Of a stretch of DNA of 12,420 bases, positions 1-8,502 are shown piece after piece. Numbering within the stretch: position 1 is the first letter of the stretch; the number at the start of each line of letters is the position of its first letter. The position numbers and the translations under genes are program-made. The DNA is from an uncultured Opitutia bacterium. GTDB taxonomy: Bacteria; Verrucomicrobiota; Verrucomicrobiia; Opitutales; UBA953. The stretch lies in NCBI GenBank assembly GCA_937874455.1, contig CALNBE010000314.1, forward strand, positions 1 to 12,420, in the 5' to 3' direction. The notes below the pieces were generated by a model, which saw only the letters and a list, made by a program, of their open reading frames with translations, did no database searches and was not told the origin of the DNA.

Positions 1-204
1 CGGGTGTTCCCACCAACTGACGAAGCCGGCCATTTCCTTTGCGGCGTTAACCCAGACGCGGAGACGGTAGGCCGGGTGGGAGAAAATTCGCAGTTGGTCG
101 GCGCGGGGGCGTTTTTCCTCCGCGGGGAAAACGGCCTGATAAACAGACCACAGCTCGGGGAAAAGCGGATGGTCGGGAGAACCGATCTGAATTTTTTCCA
201 GCAT
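1..204 (-). CDS. GNAT-like N-acetyltransferase, N-terminal part (cut by window edge)
   Basis: Reading leftward from an ATG at 204, 68 codons stay open to the window edge. The protein begins MLEKIQIGSPDHPLF and continues with LWSVYQAVFPAEEKRP and then YRLRVWVNAAKEMAGFVSWW. The pattern of an LW-x-VY helix, a (V/F)FP-x-EER-like segment, a Y-x-L-x-V strand and a following GF-x-x-W strand is what I associate with the start of GNAT acetyltransferases, which transfer an acetyl group from acetyl-CoA. The acetyl-CoA binding motif would lie outside the window, so the family is a tentative call and the substrate is unknown. It starts 18 nt after the ccoP stop on the same strand and is probably co-transcribed with the oxidase genes. 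There is no obvious Shine-Dalgarno sequence. One copy of the iterated word GCGGAGGAAA encodes the AEEK at residues 28-31. Confidence 0.5.
   Translation of the reverse strand, partial: MLEKIQIGSPDHPLFPELWSVYQAVFPAEEKRPRADQLRIFSHPAYRLRVWVNAAKEMAGFVSWWEHP
114..123 (-). repeat. iterated word GCGGAGGAAA, within the GNAT-like gene
   Basis: Exact copy in the coding orientation of the acetyltransferase fragment, read in frame as Ala-Glu-Glu-Lys. Confidence 0.8.
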
Positions 205-222
205 GTCACGAAGGGCGGACGC

Positions 223-810
223 TTATTTTTTCAGCGTCGGCTCCTGGTCGCGCGGAATGTCGTGCATGGTTTTGGGGTCGTGCTTGCTGAGGATGAAGGC
301 CACGGCCTGGGTGATTTTTTGGGTGCCGAGCTGGGCGCCGCCCTGCGGGGCCATGCCGGTGCCGGGGATGCCGTTGAGGGCGTTGTGGAAAATTTGCATG
401 GGCGTGGAGCCGTGCACCCAGCCATCGTCGGCCAGGCGGAAGCCGATGCCGCCTTCGAGATTGTCGCCGTGGCAGGCCTTGCAGGTGCCCATGTAAACGG
501 CGCGGCCCGCCTCGACGAACTGGGCGTTGCGGCTCATTTTCCAGAGGTTCTCGTCGTTGAGATCCTTGAGCGCCTCAAGTTCCTTGGCTTCCTTGACGGC
601 GATCATGTGGGCGATGGCGGCGCGGTCGGAGGTGGGGATGTTGGACTGGAAGTAGTAGAACCAGTAGCCGAAGCCGAAGAGAATGGCGCTGTAGAGGGTG
701 AAAAGCCACCAGTTGGGCAGGCGCTGGTCGAACTCCTGGATGCCGTCGTATTCGTGCGGACGGAGGACGGGGCCGTCGTCGGAGGATTTTTTTTGGGAAG
801 GGGAAGCCAT
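223..810 (-). CDS. ccoP: cbb3-type cytochrome c oxidase subunit III, short single-haem CcoP
   Basis: This 195-residue protein is the diheme-type subunit III of the cbb3 oxidase in reduced form. Residues 19-37 carry the family signature HEYDGIQEFDQRLPNWW just before a single membrane helix at about 33-54. A cytochrome c domain follows, with the haem attachment motif CKACH at 110-114 and a likely axial methionine, M153, in GTGMAPQ. Proteobacterial CcoP is about 300 residues with two CxxCH motifs; here only one is present and the protein ends soon after the first domain, so one haem c domain is missing. The role is to pass electrons from soluble cytochrome c or CcoO to the CcoN active site. It lies 28 nt downstream of ccoQ in the same operon. 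The ATG at 810 fits the usual N-terminus but has no Shine-Dalgarno sequence. The family is secure. Confidence 0.92.
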   Translation of the reverse strand: MASPSQKKSSDDGPVLRPHEYDGIQEFDQRLPNWWLFTLYSAILFGFGYWFYYFQSNIPTSDRAAIAHMIAVKEAKELEALKDLNDENLWKMSRNAQFVEAGRAVYMGTCKACHGDNLEGGIGFRLADDGWVHGSTPMQIFHNALNGIPGTGMAPQGGAQLGTQKITQAVAFILSKHDPKTMHDIPRDQEPTLKK

Positions 811-828
811 GAGGGGAGGCGTTGAGGG

Positions 829-840
829 GCGGAGGAAATT
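829..840 (+). repeat. iterated word GCGGAGGAAATT, between ccoQ and ccoP
   Basis: Exact twelve-base form in the short ccoQ-ccoP gap, on the strand opposite to transcription, running into the ccoQ stop codon. It cannot be a ribosome-binding site for ccoP because it is on the wrong strand. Confidence 0.8.
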
Positions 841-1018
841 AGCGCTGGCGGGTGTGTTCGCCGTCGTCTTCCAGCGGCAGCTCGGCCAAGTGTTCGGCGG
901 AGCTTTGTTTCATGCGAAAAACTTTCCAGCAGATAAAGACGAAGAGCGCCACCGAGGCGCAAAGCACGCCGGTTTTCAGGAAGGGAAGCAGTTCTTCGAT
1001 GGGCAGACGGCGGAACAT
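839..1018 (-). CDS. ccoQ: cbb3-type oxidase small subunit CcoQ/FixQ
   Basis: A 59-residue open frame fills the gap between ccoNO and ccoP. It starts MFRRLPIEELLPFLKTG, continues with one hydrophobic helix (about residues 13-31, ending in FICWKVFRM) and ends in an acidic, hydrophilic tail containing LPLEDDGEH. One N-terminal membrane helix plus a short polar tail is the CcoQ/FixQ plan, and the position between CcoO and CcoP matches the canonical ccoNOQP order. CcoQ helps assemble or stabilise the oxidase and is not catalytic. It begins 47 nt after the ccoNO stop. Its TAA stop overlaps the last two bases of an opposite-strand copy of the iterated word (829-840). The call rests on position and topology, because CcoQ sequences are poorly conserved. 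Confidence 0.8.
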   Translation of the reverse strand: MFRRLPIEELLPFLKTGVLCASVALFVFICWKVFRMKQSSAEHLAELPLEDDGEHTRQR

Positions 1019-1029
1019 GGGGAGAAGGG

Positions 1030-1060
1030 GAATTAAGAATTAAAAATCATGAATTAAGAA
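1030..1060. repeat. degenerate heptamer repeat (AATTAAG type)
   Basis: Between ccoNO and ccoQ, four seven-base units follow each other: AATTAAG, AATTAAA, AATCATG, AATTAAG, then AA. The ten bases GAATTAAGAA occur twice (1030-1039 and 1051-1060), three heptads apart. The stretch is an AT-rich island in GC-rich DNA and encodes nothing obvious. Confidence 0.65.
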
Positions 1061-1065
1061 ATCGC

Positions 1066-3432
<2,367 letters not shown>

Positions 3433-3475
3433 GGGCGGCGAGGGAAAAACGGGAGTGAGGGAGTGGAGAGGAAAT

Positions 3476-3643
3476 TTAACGTGGCGGCTGGTCGGGCGCG
3501 TGCCCCGTGTCGTCGTCGAGCGGACGGAGGGATTCCTGTTCGAAGCTGGAATTTTTGCGCCAGCGAAAATCCTTCCAGTAAGCCACAATGAAAAAGAGGG
3601 CCAACAGGACGGAGAGAGGGATCGTCACCAAGAGGGCTGCCAC
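3476..3643 (-). CDS. small membrane protein, CcoS-like (cbb3 oxidase maturation)
   Basis: A 55-residue frame using a GTG start at 3643 ends 43 nt before the ccoNO start. It has one strongly hydrophobic helix, VAALLVTIPLSVLLALFFIV, followed by YWKDFRW, then FEQESLRPLDDD and a polar tail. A single helix containing IPLSV and a downstream F-x-x-E-x-x-x-x-L-x-DD stretch resembles CcoS, a protein needed for cofactor insertion into cbb3 oxidase, and the position fits. The usual CcoS gene lies near ccoI, not directly upstream of ccoN, so the assignment is tentative. There is no ATG in frame: an in-frame TAG lies about 60 nt upstream, so translation must start at GTG or another non-ATG codon between them. 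The exact start is uncertain, but the hydrophobic helix and operon position make a real gene likely. Confidence 0.55.
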   Translation of the reverse strand: MAALLVTIPLSVLLALFFIVAYWKDFRWRKNSSFEQESLRPLDDDTGHAPDQPPR

Positions 3644-3736
3644 TCGGGCCAGTGAAAAAGCCCGGACGGCGCGGGCAATTTTTAAGTGGGCATTGCACCC
3701 AGGCTAATGTCGGTTATAAGCAACGTTTGCGACGGC

Positions 3737-3746
3737 GCGGAGGAAA
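3737..3746 (+). repeat. iterated word GCGGAGGAAA, between shc and the cco operon
   Basis: Exact copy in non-coding DNA. A near copy on the other strand lies at 3808-3819 (AATTTCCTCCGG), giving an inverted pair of the word in the same gap. Confidence 0.8.
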
Positions 3747-3748
3747 AT

Positions 3749-3816
3749 GAGGAAATTTTCACGTCCGCGTGCGACTGCATCGCGTGGGGCTGTCCGATCT
3801 GCAAAGAAATTTCCTC
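3749..3816. repeat. 10-bp inverted repeat downstream of shc
   Basis: GAGGAAATTT (3749-3758) and AAATTTCCTC (3807-3816) are exact reverse complements with 48 nt between them. Both arms belong to the iterated-word family. The long loop and lack of a T-run argue against a simple terminator. Confidence 0.4.
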
Positions 3817-3847
3817 CGGCGGCGCAGGAAATTCCCAGCGGGGAAAC

Positions 3848-5836
3848 TCAGCCGATGGTGATGCCGTGCTTGCGGGCGCGGGCCAGGGCCATGAGCGGGA
3901 AGTAGTGGCGGTACATGTTGTAGTTGATCATGAAGCCGCGGGCCAGTTCGCGACCTTGAGCGAGGGCGGCGGTGTCGCCGCCCAGCTGGATGCGTTCGCC
4001 TACCCCGTAGCCGGGGAAGCCAGTGCCGGTGTATTCCTTTTGCTCCCAGGTGTTTTCCTTCTGGGTGCGGAGCAAGTAGGCCACGCCGCGCCGGATGGCG
4101 TCGTCGTGCTCGTGAGTGTTCATGGCGAGGAGGGACATCAGCGCCCAGCCGGTTTGGGAAGGCGTGCTCGGGCCGACCCCGCGCAGGGAGTCGTCCATGT
4201 AGGAGCCGCAAACTTCGCCCCAGCCACCATCGTCGTTTTGCTTCGCGCGAAGCCAGTCGGCGGTTTTTTGGATGCGCGGGTCTTGCATGTCGAAGCCCAC
4301 GGCCTGCAGCCCTGGCAGCACCAGGGCGGTGCCGTAGATGTAGTTGACGCCCCAGCGCCCGAACCATGGCCCGTCGGCCTCCTGTTCGCTCATGATGTAA
4401 TCGACCGCGCGTTTGACGGCGGGGTCGGACATGTCGTAGCCCATCAGTCCGAGTGCCTCCAGCTTGTGACCGGTGAGGTCGGCGCTGGGCGGGTCGAGCA
4501 CCTCGCCGAAGTCGCAGAAGGGAATCTGGGTGAGGGCGGCGGTGTGGTTGTCCTTGTCGAAGGCGCCCCAGCCCCCGTTGGAGGATTGCATGGCGCGGAG
4601 CCAGGTTTCGGCGCGGGAAAAAGCGTGGTCGATGCGGGCGTGGTATTTTTCCGGCGCAAGTTGGCGCATCTGGCAAAGGACGGTGAGAGCGACAGCGGTG
4701 TCGTCGAGATCCGGATACCAAGTGTTGGCGCGTTCGAAAGCCCAGCCTCCGCATTCGACGCCCGGGACGGTTTCGGCCCAGTCGCCCTTGGTGAGGATTT
4801 GCTTGTCGAGAATGTAAAGGAGCGCCTGCTCCATTTGGGGAAAGGAATCCCAAGTGGCCCCGCAATCGAGGATGGCCTGCATGGAAAGAAGCGTGTCCCA
4901 GATCGGCGATTCGCTGGCCTGGATGTGGGTGGCACCGTCGCGCTCGTAAGTCCAGTGGTGATCCCAGGCCTGAAGCCCGGCGGCGATGACCGGATGGTCG
5001 CGGTGGTAGCCCTCGGTGTGGAGGGCGATGAGGGCGTAGATCCACGGCGGCTGGATGCCGCCCCAGGCGCCGTCGGCGTCCTGGTGTTTGATGATCCATT
5101 CGAGCACCAGCTGGATGGATTTTTCCCGCCCCGGCTTCCAGGGCAGTTTTTGCCAGAGGTGGAGTGCGGAGTCGGCGAGGCGGAAAAACTGCGGCCAGAA
5201 ACCGGTCATCGGTTTGAGCGGCATGGTGTGGTCGAAGTTGTGTCGCCCCTCGGGGAAAAGTTCCTCCAAACGGCGTTCGGGAGCGAGCGGCGCGGCCGGA
5301 CGGCGGACGGAAACCACGCTCATGGACATGAACGTCGCGCGGGCCCAGCTGGCGAATTTGTAGATGTTAAACGGGAGGAATTTCGGGACGAGATAGATTT
5401 CGGGCGGAATGACCGGGATGGTTTCCCAGGGCCATTCGCCGACGCAGGCCAGCCAGAAGCGGGTGAACATGCGGATGTTTTTCAGGCCACCGTGGGCGAG
5501 GATCCATTCGCGGGCCTTACGGAGCGGTTCCTCGTCGGGCCGGTGTCCGGCGGAGCGAAGCGCGGCGTAGCATTCGACGGTGGTGTTGATGTCGCCGAGT
5601 TCGGCCCCGTAGTAAATATCCCAAGAGCCGTCGTCGCGTTGTTTTTGCAAAATGGCGCGAAGGATGCCTGGGTATTTGGGGTCGTCGGTGCGGCCCAGGA
5701 TGTGCATGGCGAGCACCCATTGGGCCTCCATGCAGCAATTGGATTCGAGCATGCCGTTCCAGTAGCCCTCGGGCTTTTGGTGGTCGACCAGCCAGGCGAG
5801 GGCGCGGTCGATGCCTTGGTCGAGAGAAAGAGTCAT
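3848..5836 (-). CDS. shc: squalene-hopene cyclase
   Basis: A full-length 662-residue class II triterpene cyclase, which folds squalene into hopene or hopanol, the first committed step of hopanoid synthesis. It acts as a monotopic enzyme at the inner membrane. The catalytic acid motif is DLDD at 376-379 within WYPDLDDTA; this is D-x-D-D with D378 as the expected proton donor. QW-type repeats are spread along the protein: QRDDGSW (66-72), DADGAW (253-258), QSSNGGW (417-423), EADGPW (486-491) and QNDDGGW (533-539). The segment FASWARATFMSMSVV (161-175) is also typical of the family. The length is normal and no key residue is missing. The N-terminus MTLSLDQGIDRAL fits the family. It sits 204 nt upstream of the cco operon on the same strand and is divergent from the transglutaminase gene. 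No Shine-Dalgarno sequence is visible. Confidence 0.97.
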   Translation of the reverse strand: MTLSLDQGIDRALAWLVDHQKPEGYWNGMLESNCCMEAQWVLAMHILGRTDDPKYPGILRAILQKQRDDGSWDIYYGAELGDINTTVECYAALRSAGHRPDEEPLRKAREWILAHGGLKNIRMFTRFWLACVGEWPWETIPVIPPEIYLVPKFLPFNIYKFASWARATFMSMSVVSVRRPAAPLAPERRLEELFPEGRHNFDHTMPLKPMTGFWPQFFRLADSALHLWQKLPWKPGREKSIQLVLEWIIKHQDADGAWGGIQPPWIYALIALHTEGYHRDHPVIAAGLQAWDHHWTYERDGATHIQASESPIWDTLLSMQAILDCGATWDSFPQMEQALLYILDKQILTKGDWAETVPGVECGGWAFERANTWYPDLDDTAVALTVLCQMRQLAPEKYHARIDHAFSRAETWLRAMQSSNGGWGAFDKDNHTAALTQIPFCDFGEVLDPPSADLTGHKLEALGLMGYDMSDPAVKRAVDYIMSEQEADGPWFGRWGVNYIYGTALVLPGLQAVGFDMQDPRIQKTADWLRAKQNDDGGWGEVCGSYMDDSLRGVGPSTPSQTGWALMSLLAMNTHEHDDAIRRGVAYLLRTQKENTWEQKEYTGTGFPGYGVGERIQLGGDTAALAQGRELARGFMINYNMYRHYFPLMALARARKHGITIG

Positions 5837-5880
5837 GGCCCGGACAGTGCGGAAGGAAATTTTTTCGTCAATGCCCGGAG

Positions 5881-5892
5881 GCGGAGGAAATT
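5881..5892 (+). repeat. iterated word GCGGAGGAAATT, in the shc / transglutaminase divergent gap
   Basis: Exact twelve-base form about 60 nt before the TTG start at 5941, too far to act as its ribosome-binding site. Confidence 0.8.
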
Positions 5893-5922
5893 GCTGCCGC
5901 GCATTGATATAAGTTTGCCAGT

Positions 5923-5928
5923 GGGAGG
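5923..5928 (+). promoter_or_regulatory. Shine-Dalgarno-like sequence for the 5941 gene
   Basis: GGGAGG lies 12 nt before a TTG codon at 5941 and 24 nt before the first in-frame ATG at 5953. The spacing is somewhat long for TTG and too long for ATG, so it favours TTG. It is the only convincing ribosome-binding site I see at a gene start in the window. It lies within GGGAGGAAAG, a relative of the iterated word, so the match may be coincidental. Confidence 0.4.
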
Positions 5929-5940
5929 AAAGGCTGGTCT

Positions 5941-8502
5941 TTGAACTGGCAAATGATGTGGCTGCGTTGTTTTTGTTTGCTGTTGCTGGGAGTGGTGCTG
6001 GGGCGGGCCGGGGAGAAACCGGTGATTGCGCCGCCGCCGGAATGGGTGGCGGAGAAAACGCTGGCGACCCTGCCGCCGACCCCGGCGGAGGACGCGGCCT
6101 ACGGGCTGGATTTTCTCCTGCGGGATTTGCGGGTGCATGCGACGCGCGGGGAGGCTTATCTCCGGCAGGTTTACCGGGTGACCTCGGAGGGTGCGCTGCA
6201 TTCGGCGGCGCGTTTCGAGTGGGTTTTCGATCCGCTGTACGAGGAGGTGGAGTTGCATTACCTGCGGGTGATTCGGAATGGTGTGGCGACGGAGCGGCTG
6301 CGCGCGGAGGAAATCAAGGTGATCCAGCAGGAGGCGGATTTGGAGCGGCAGATGCTGAACGGGCACCGCACCGCGCTGGTGATTCTGGAGGATATCCGGG
6401 TTGGAGATGTGATTGACTACGCGGCGACGGTGCGCGGGAGAAATCCGGTTTTTGGCGGGCATTATTTCGATGTTTTTCAGACTGCCTGGACGGTGCCGGT
6501 GCGCCAGTTCCGCGTGGAAGTGGCCGTGCGACGCGGGATGCTCGACGCCGCAGCCTTGGCGGTGCAGGACGTGGGAAATGCGCCCGCGCTTCAGGAAAAA
6601 ATCGAGGGCGCGCAGCGGCGGCTCACATGGGAGGCGGCGGACATTGCCCCGGTGGTGCTTGGGGAATGGGCGGTGCCGTATTGGTATGATTTTTTCCCGC
6701 TGGTGCGGGTGTCGGATTTCCGCTCGTGGGCGGAGGTGGTGGAGTGGGCGCTGCCGTTGTACGCGCTGCCGGAGGAAATTCCTTTGCCCGTGGCGCAGGC
6801 CGCGGAGGAAATGACCCGCGGGCTTTCCGGCGCGGAGGAAAAAGCCCTGGCACTGCTCCGGTTTGTCCAGCAGGACGTGCGCTATCTCGGCATGGAACTT
6901 GGCGCGGGCACGCACCGTCCCTCTCCTCCCGAGGTGGTGTTGGCGCGGCGTTTCGGCGACTGCAAGGACAAGACCCTGTTGTTTTGCGCGCTGGCCCGGG
7001 TGGCCGGGGTGAAGGTTTTTCCCGCGCTGGTACACACAGAATACAAGGACCGGGCGGAGAAAGTGCCGCCCTCGCCCGGGTCGTTTGACCATGTGATCGC
7101 GGCGATTGAAAGGCCGGACGGCGGCTATTGGTGGGTGGACCCGACGGCGACGAGCCAAGCCGGCGATCTGGAGCACCGGGCGGTGGGGGATTTTCGCCGC
7201 GCGTTGGTGATCAAAGCGGGCGGTGACGGGTTTTCCACGGTGACGGTGCCGCCGGGCGCGGCCAGCCGCATTGAGTCGGTGGCGGAGTTTTTCGCGGAGG
7301 AAATTGGCGGCCCGGCGCGGCTGGCCATTCGGACGGTGTATGCGGGTGAGATGGCGGATGCGATGCGGAGCTATTTCGCCAAGAACGCTCCGGCGCAAAT
7401 CGCAAAGGAATACCTCAACGACTGCGCCCGCTTGTATGGAAAGGTCGAAAGCACGGCCCCGGTTGCGTGGGAAAGCGACGGGGGCGGGAACCGCCTCACG
7501 GTGACGGAAAATTACAGGCTGTCCGAATTGTGGAAACAGGACGGCCAGGGCGTTTGGAGGCTGACGGTGACGGAAAACCTGATCAGCGCCCACTTGGAGC
7601 GACCGCAACACGTGGTGCGGGACAAGCCGCTGGCGGTGAGTTTTCCTCTGCGCTTGGAGTCGGAAATCCGCGTGCGTCTGCCAGAGGAATGGGCGTTGGA
7701 GTCGGAGGAAATTGTACGCCAGGAAAGCCAGGCCTTTGCCGCCACGCTGACGCCGCGGTTGAGCGAGGACAAGAAGACGGTGATTTTGCGCTACACTTGG
7801 GAGTCGAAGCAGGATCATGTGACGCCGGAGGCGCTGGCGGAACATTTGGTTGCGCAGGAGCAGATGCAGGAGCACGCCGGGTATGAGTTTTGGATGCGCG
7901 AGCCGGGCGGAGAAAATGCTTTTCGCTTGAATCTCACTCTGCTGCTGGCGGCGCTGTCCGCGGTTTTCCCCGCAGCCTGGCTGGGCTGGTGGCTCTACCG
8001 GAGGAAGCGCAAAGGCCCGCCAGAAATTCCGCAACCGGGCGACGCGCAATTGCGCGGCTTGGGCGGCTGGCTGATTTTGCTGGGAGTGCAGACGACGCTT
8101 CAGCCGTTGATACTGACTGGAACATTCCTGCACAATTTTGGCGAATATATCGACTTGCACCATTGGAACGAGGCGGTGGAAGCGGTCCGGAAAATGTATG
8201 ATATCGACATGGGAATTCTTCTGGTCGCCGAGGCGTGGGCGGGCGTGCTGCAGATAGTGCTGAGCGGCGCGCTGGCCGTGGCTTTCTTCCGCAAGAAACA
8301 GGTGTTCCCCATGTTTTGCATGAGCTTTTTCGCGTTTAACCTGTTTGCGCTGATCGCGGACTCGGCGGTGACGGAGCTGTTGATGGGCGAGGGGTGGGAC
8401 GACGAGGCGATTGTCGCCGTTCTGCGGGTGGCCTTCTGGGGGACGATCTGGTCGGCCTATCTGCTGCGGTCGCGGCGGGTGAAGCTGACTTTTGTCCGCT
8501 AA
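5941..8502 (+). CDS. exported DUF3857/transglutaminase-like protein with DUF2569-like membrane C-terminus
   Basis: An 853-residue protein. Residues 5-23 form a hydrophobic signal segment (LLLLGVVLGRAG at its end). Residues of about 60-240 resemble DUF3857, and about 270-410 a transglutaminase-like fold with an intact triad: C341 in RFGDCKDK, H384 in FDHV and D400 in WWVDP. A beta-rich region follows to about 655. The C-terminus then has five likely membrane helices (about 663-687, 708-730, 757-782, 788-810, 827-843), starting with LGGWLILLG, a pattern seen in DUF2569 proteins. The catalytic part should face the periplasm. It could be a protease, a peptide-crosslinking enzyme or a structural element; the substrate is unknown. 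The start is TTG at 5941 (supported by GGGAGG) or ATG at 5953. Four exact copies of the iterated word lie in this gene, each encoding AEE. Confidence 0.88.
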   Translation: MNWQMMWLRCFCLLLLGVVLGRAGEKPVIAPPPEWVAEKTLATLPPTPAEDAAYGLDFLLRDLRVHATRGEAYLRQVYRVTSEGALHSAARFEWVFDPLYEEVELHYLRVIRNGVATERLRAEEIKVIQQEADLERQMLNGHRTALVILEDIRVGDVIDYAATVRGRNPVFGGHYFDVFQTAWTVPVRQFRVEVAVRRGMLDAAALAVQDVGNAPALQEKIEGAQRRLTWEAADIAPVVLGEWAVPYWYDFFPLVRVSDFRSWAEVVEWALPLYALPEEIPLPVAQAAEEMTRGLSGAEEKALALLRFVQQDVRYLGMELGAGTHRPSPPEVVLARRFGDCKDKTLLFCALARVAGVKVFPALVHTEYKDRAEKVPPSPGSFDHVIAAIERPDGGYWWVDPTATSQAGDLEHRAVGDFRRALVIKAGGDGFSTVTVPPGAASRIESVAEFFAEEIGGPARLAIRTVYAGEMADAMRSYFAKNAPAQIAKEYLNDCARLYGKVESTAPVAWESDGGGNRLTVTENYRLSELWKQDGQGVWRLTVTENLISAHLERPQHVVRDKPLAVSFPLRLESEIRVRLPEEWALESEEIVRQESQAFAATLTPRLSEDKKTVILRYTWESKQDHVTPEALAEHLVAQEQMQEHAGYEFWMREPGGENAFRLNLTLLLAALSAVFPAAWLGWWLYRRKRKGPPEIPQPGDAQLRGLGGWLILLGVQTTLQPLILTGTFLHNFGEYIDLHHWNEAVEAVRKMYDIDMGILLVAEAWAGVLQIVLSGALAVAFFRKKQVFPMFCMSFFAFNLFALIADSAVTELLMGEGWDDEAIVAVLRVAFWGTIWSAYLLRSRRVKLTFVR
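6304..6313 (+). repeat. iterated word GCGGAGGAAA, in the transglutaminase-like gene
   Basis: Exact copy read in frame as Ala-Glu-Glu at residues 122-124, in the DUF3857-like part. Confidence 0.8.
6802..6841 (+). repeat. two iterated words 30 nt apart in the transglutaminase-like gene
   Basis: Exact copies at 6802-6811 and 6832-6841, starts exactly 30 nt apart and both in frame as Ala-Glu-Glu (residues 288-290 and 298-300). A near copy, CCGGAGGAAATT, precedes them at 6769-6780, so three words lie within 73 nt. Confidence 0.8.
7294..7305 (+). repeat. iterated word GCGGAGGAAATT, in the transglutaminase-like gene
   Basis: Exact twelve-base form read as Ala-Glu-Glu-Ile (residues 452-455). A near copy, TCGGAGGAAATT, at 7702-7713 reads Ser-Glu-Glu-Ile. 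Confidence 0.8.

Noticed and set aside
4..825. A 273-codon open frame on the plus strand across ccoP and the GNAT-like gene
   Set aside because: The opposite strand encodes the CcoP signature and CKACH motif; this frame has no recognisable features.
3433..3588. Upstream 52-codon extension of ccoNO
   Set aside because: It covers the CcoS-like gene in another frame, is Pro/Arg-rich and precedes the standard CcoN N-terminus.
3644..3847. tRNA, or FNR/ANR-type site upstream of the cco operon
   Set aside because: No cloverleaf could be drawn and no TTGAT-N4-ATCAA palindrome is present in the gap.
3686..5944. A 752-codon open frame on the plus strand across shc
   Set aside because: It lies opposite a clear squalene-hopene cyclase with intact DLDD and QW motifs. 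Its product is Gly/Val/Glu-rich with no family character, as expected from the antisense of GC-rich codons.
6769..6841. CRISPR or tandem-repeat array made of the iterated word
   Set aside because: The word is too short, its spacing is irregular, and the sequence between copies is coding.
5833..8163. A 776-codon open frame on the minus strand across the transglutaminase-like gene
   Set aside because: Its product is Arg/His/Pro-rich and shows no domain; the plus strand encodes a catalytic triad and membrane helices.
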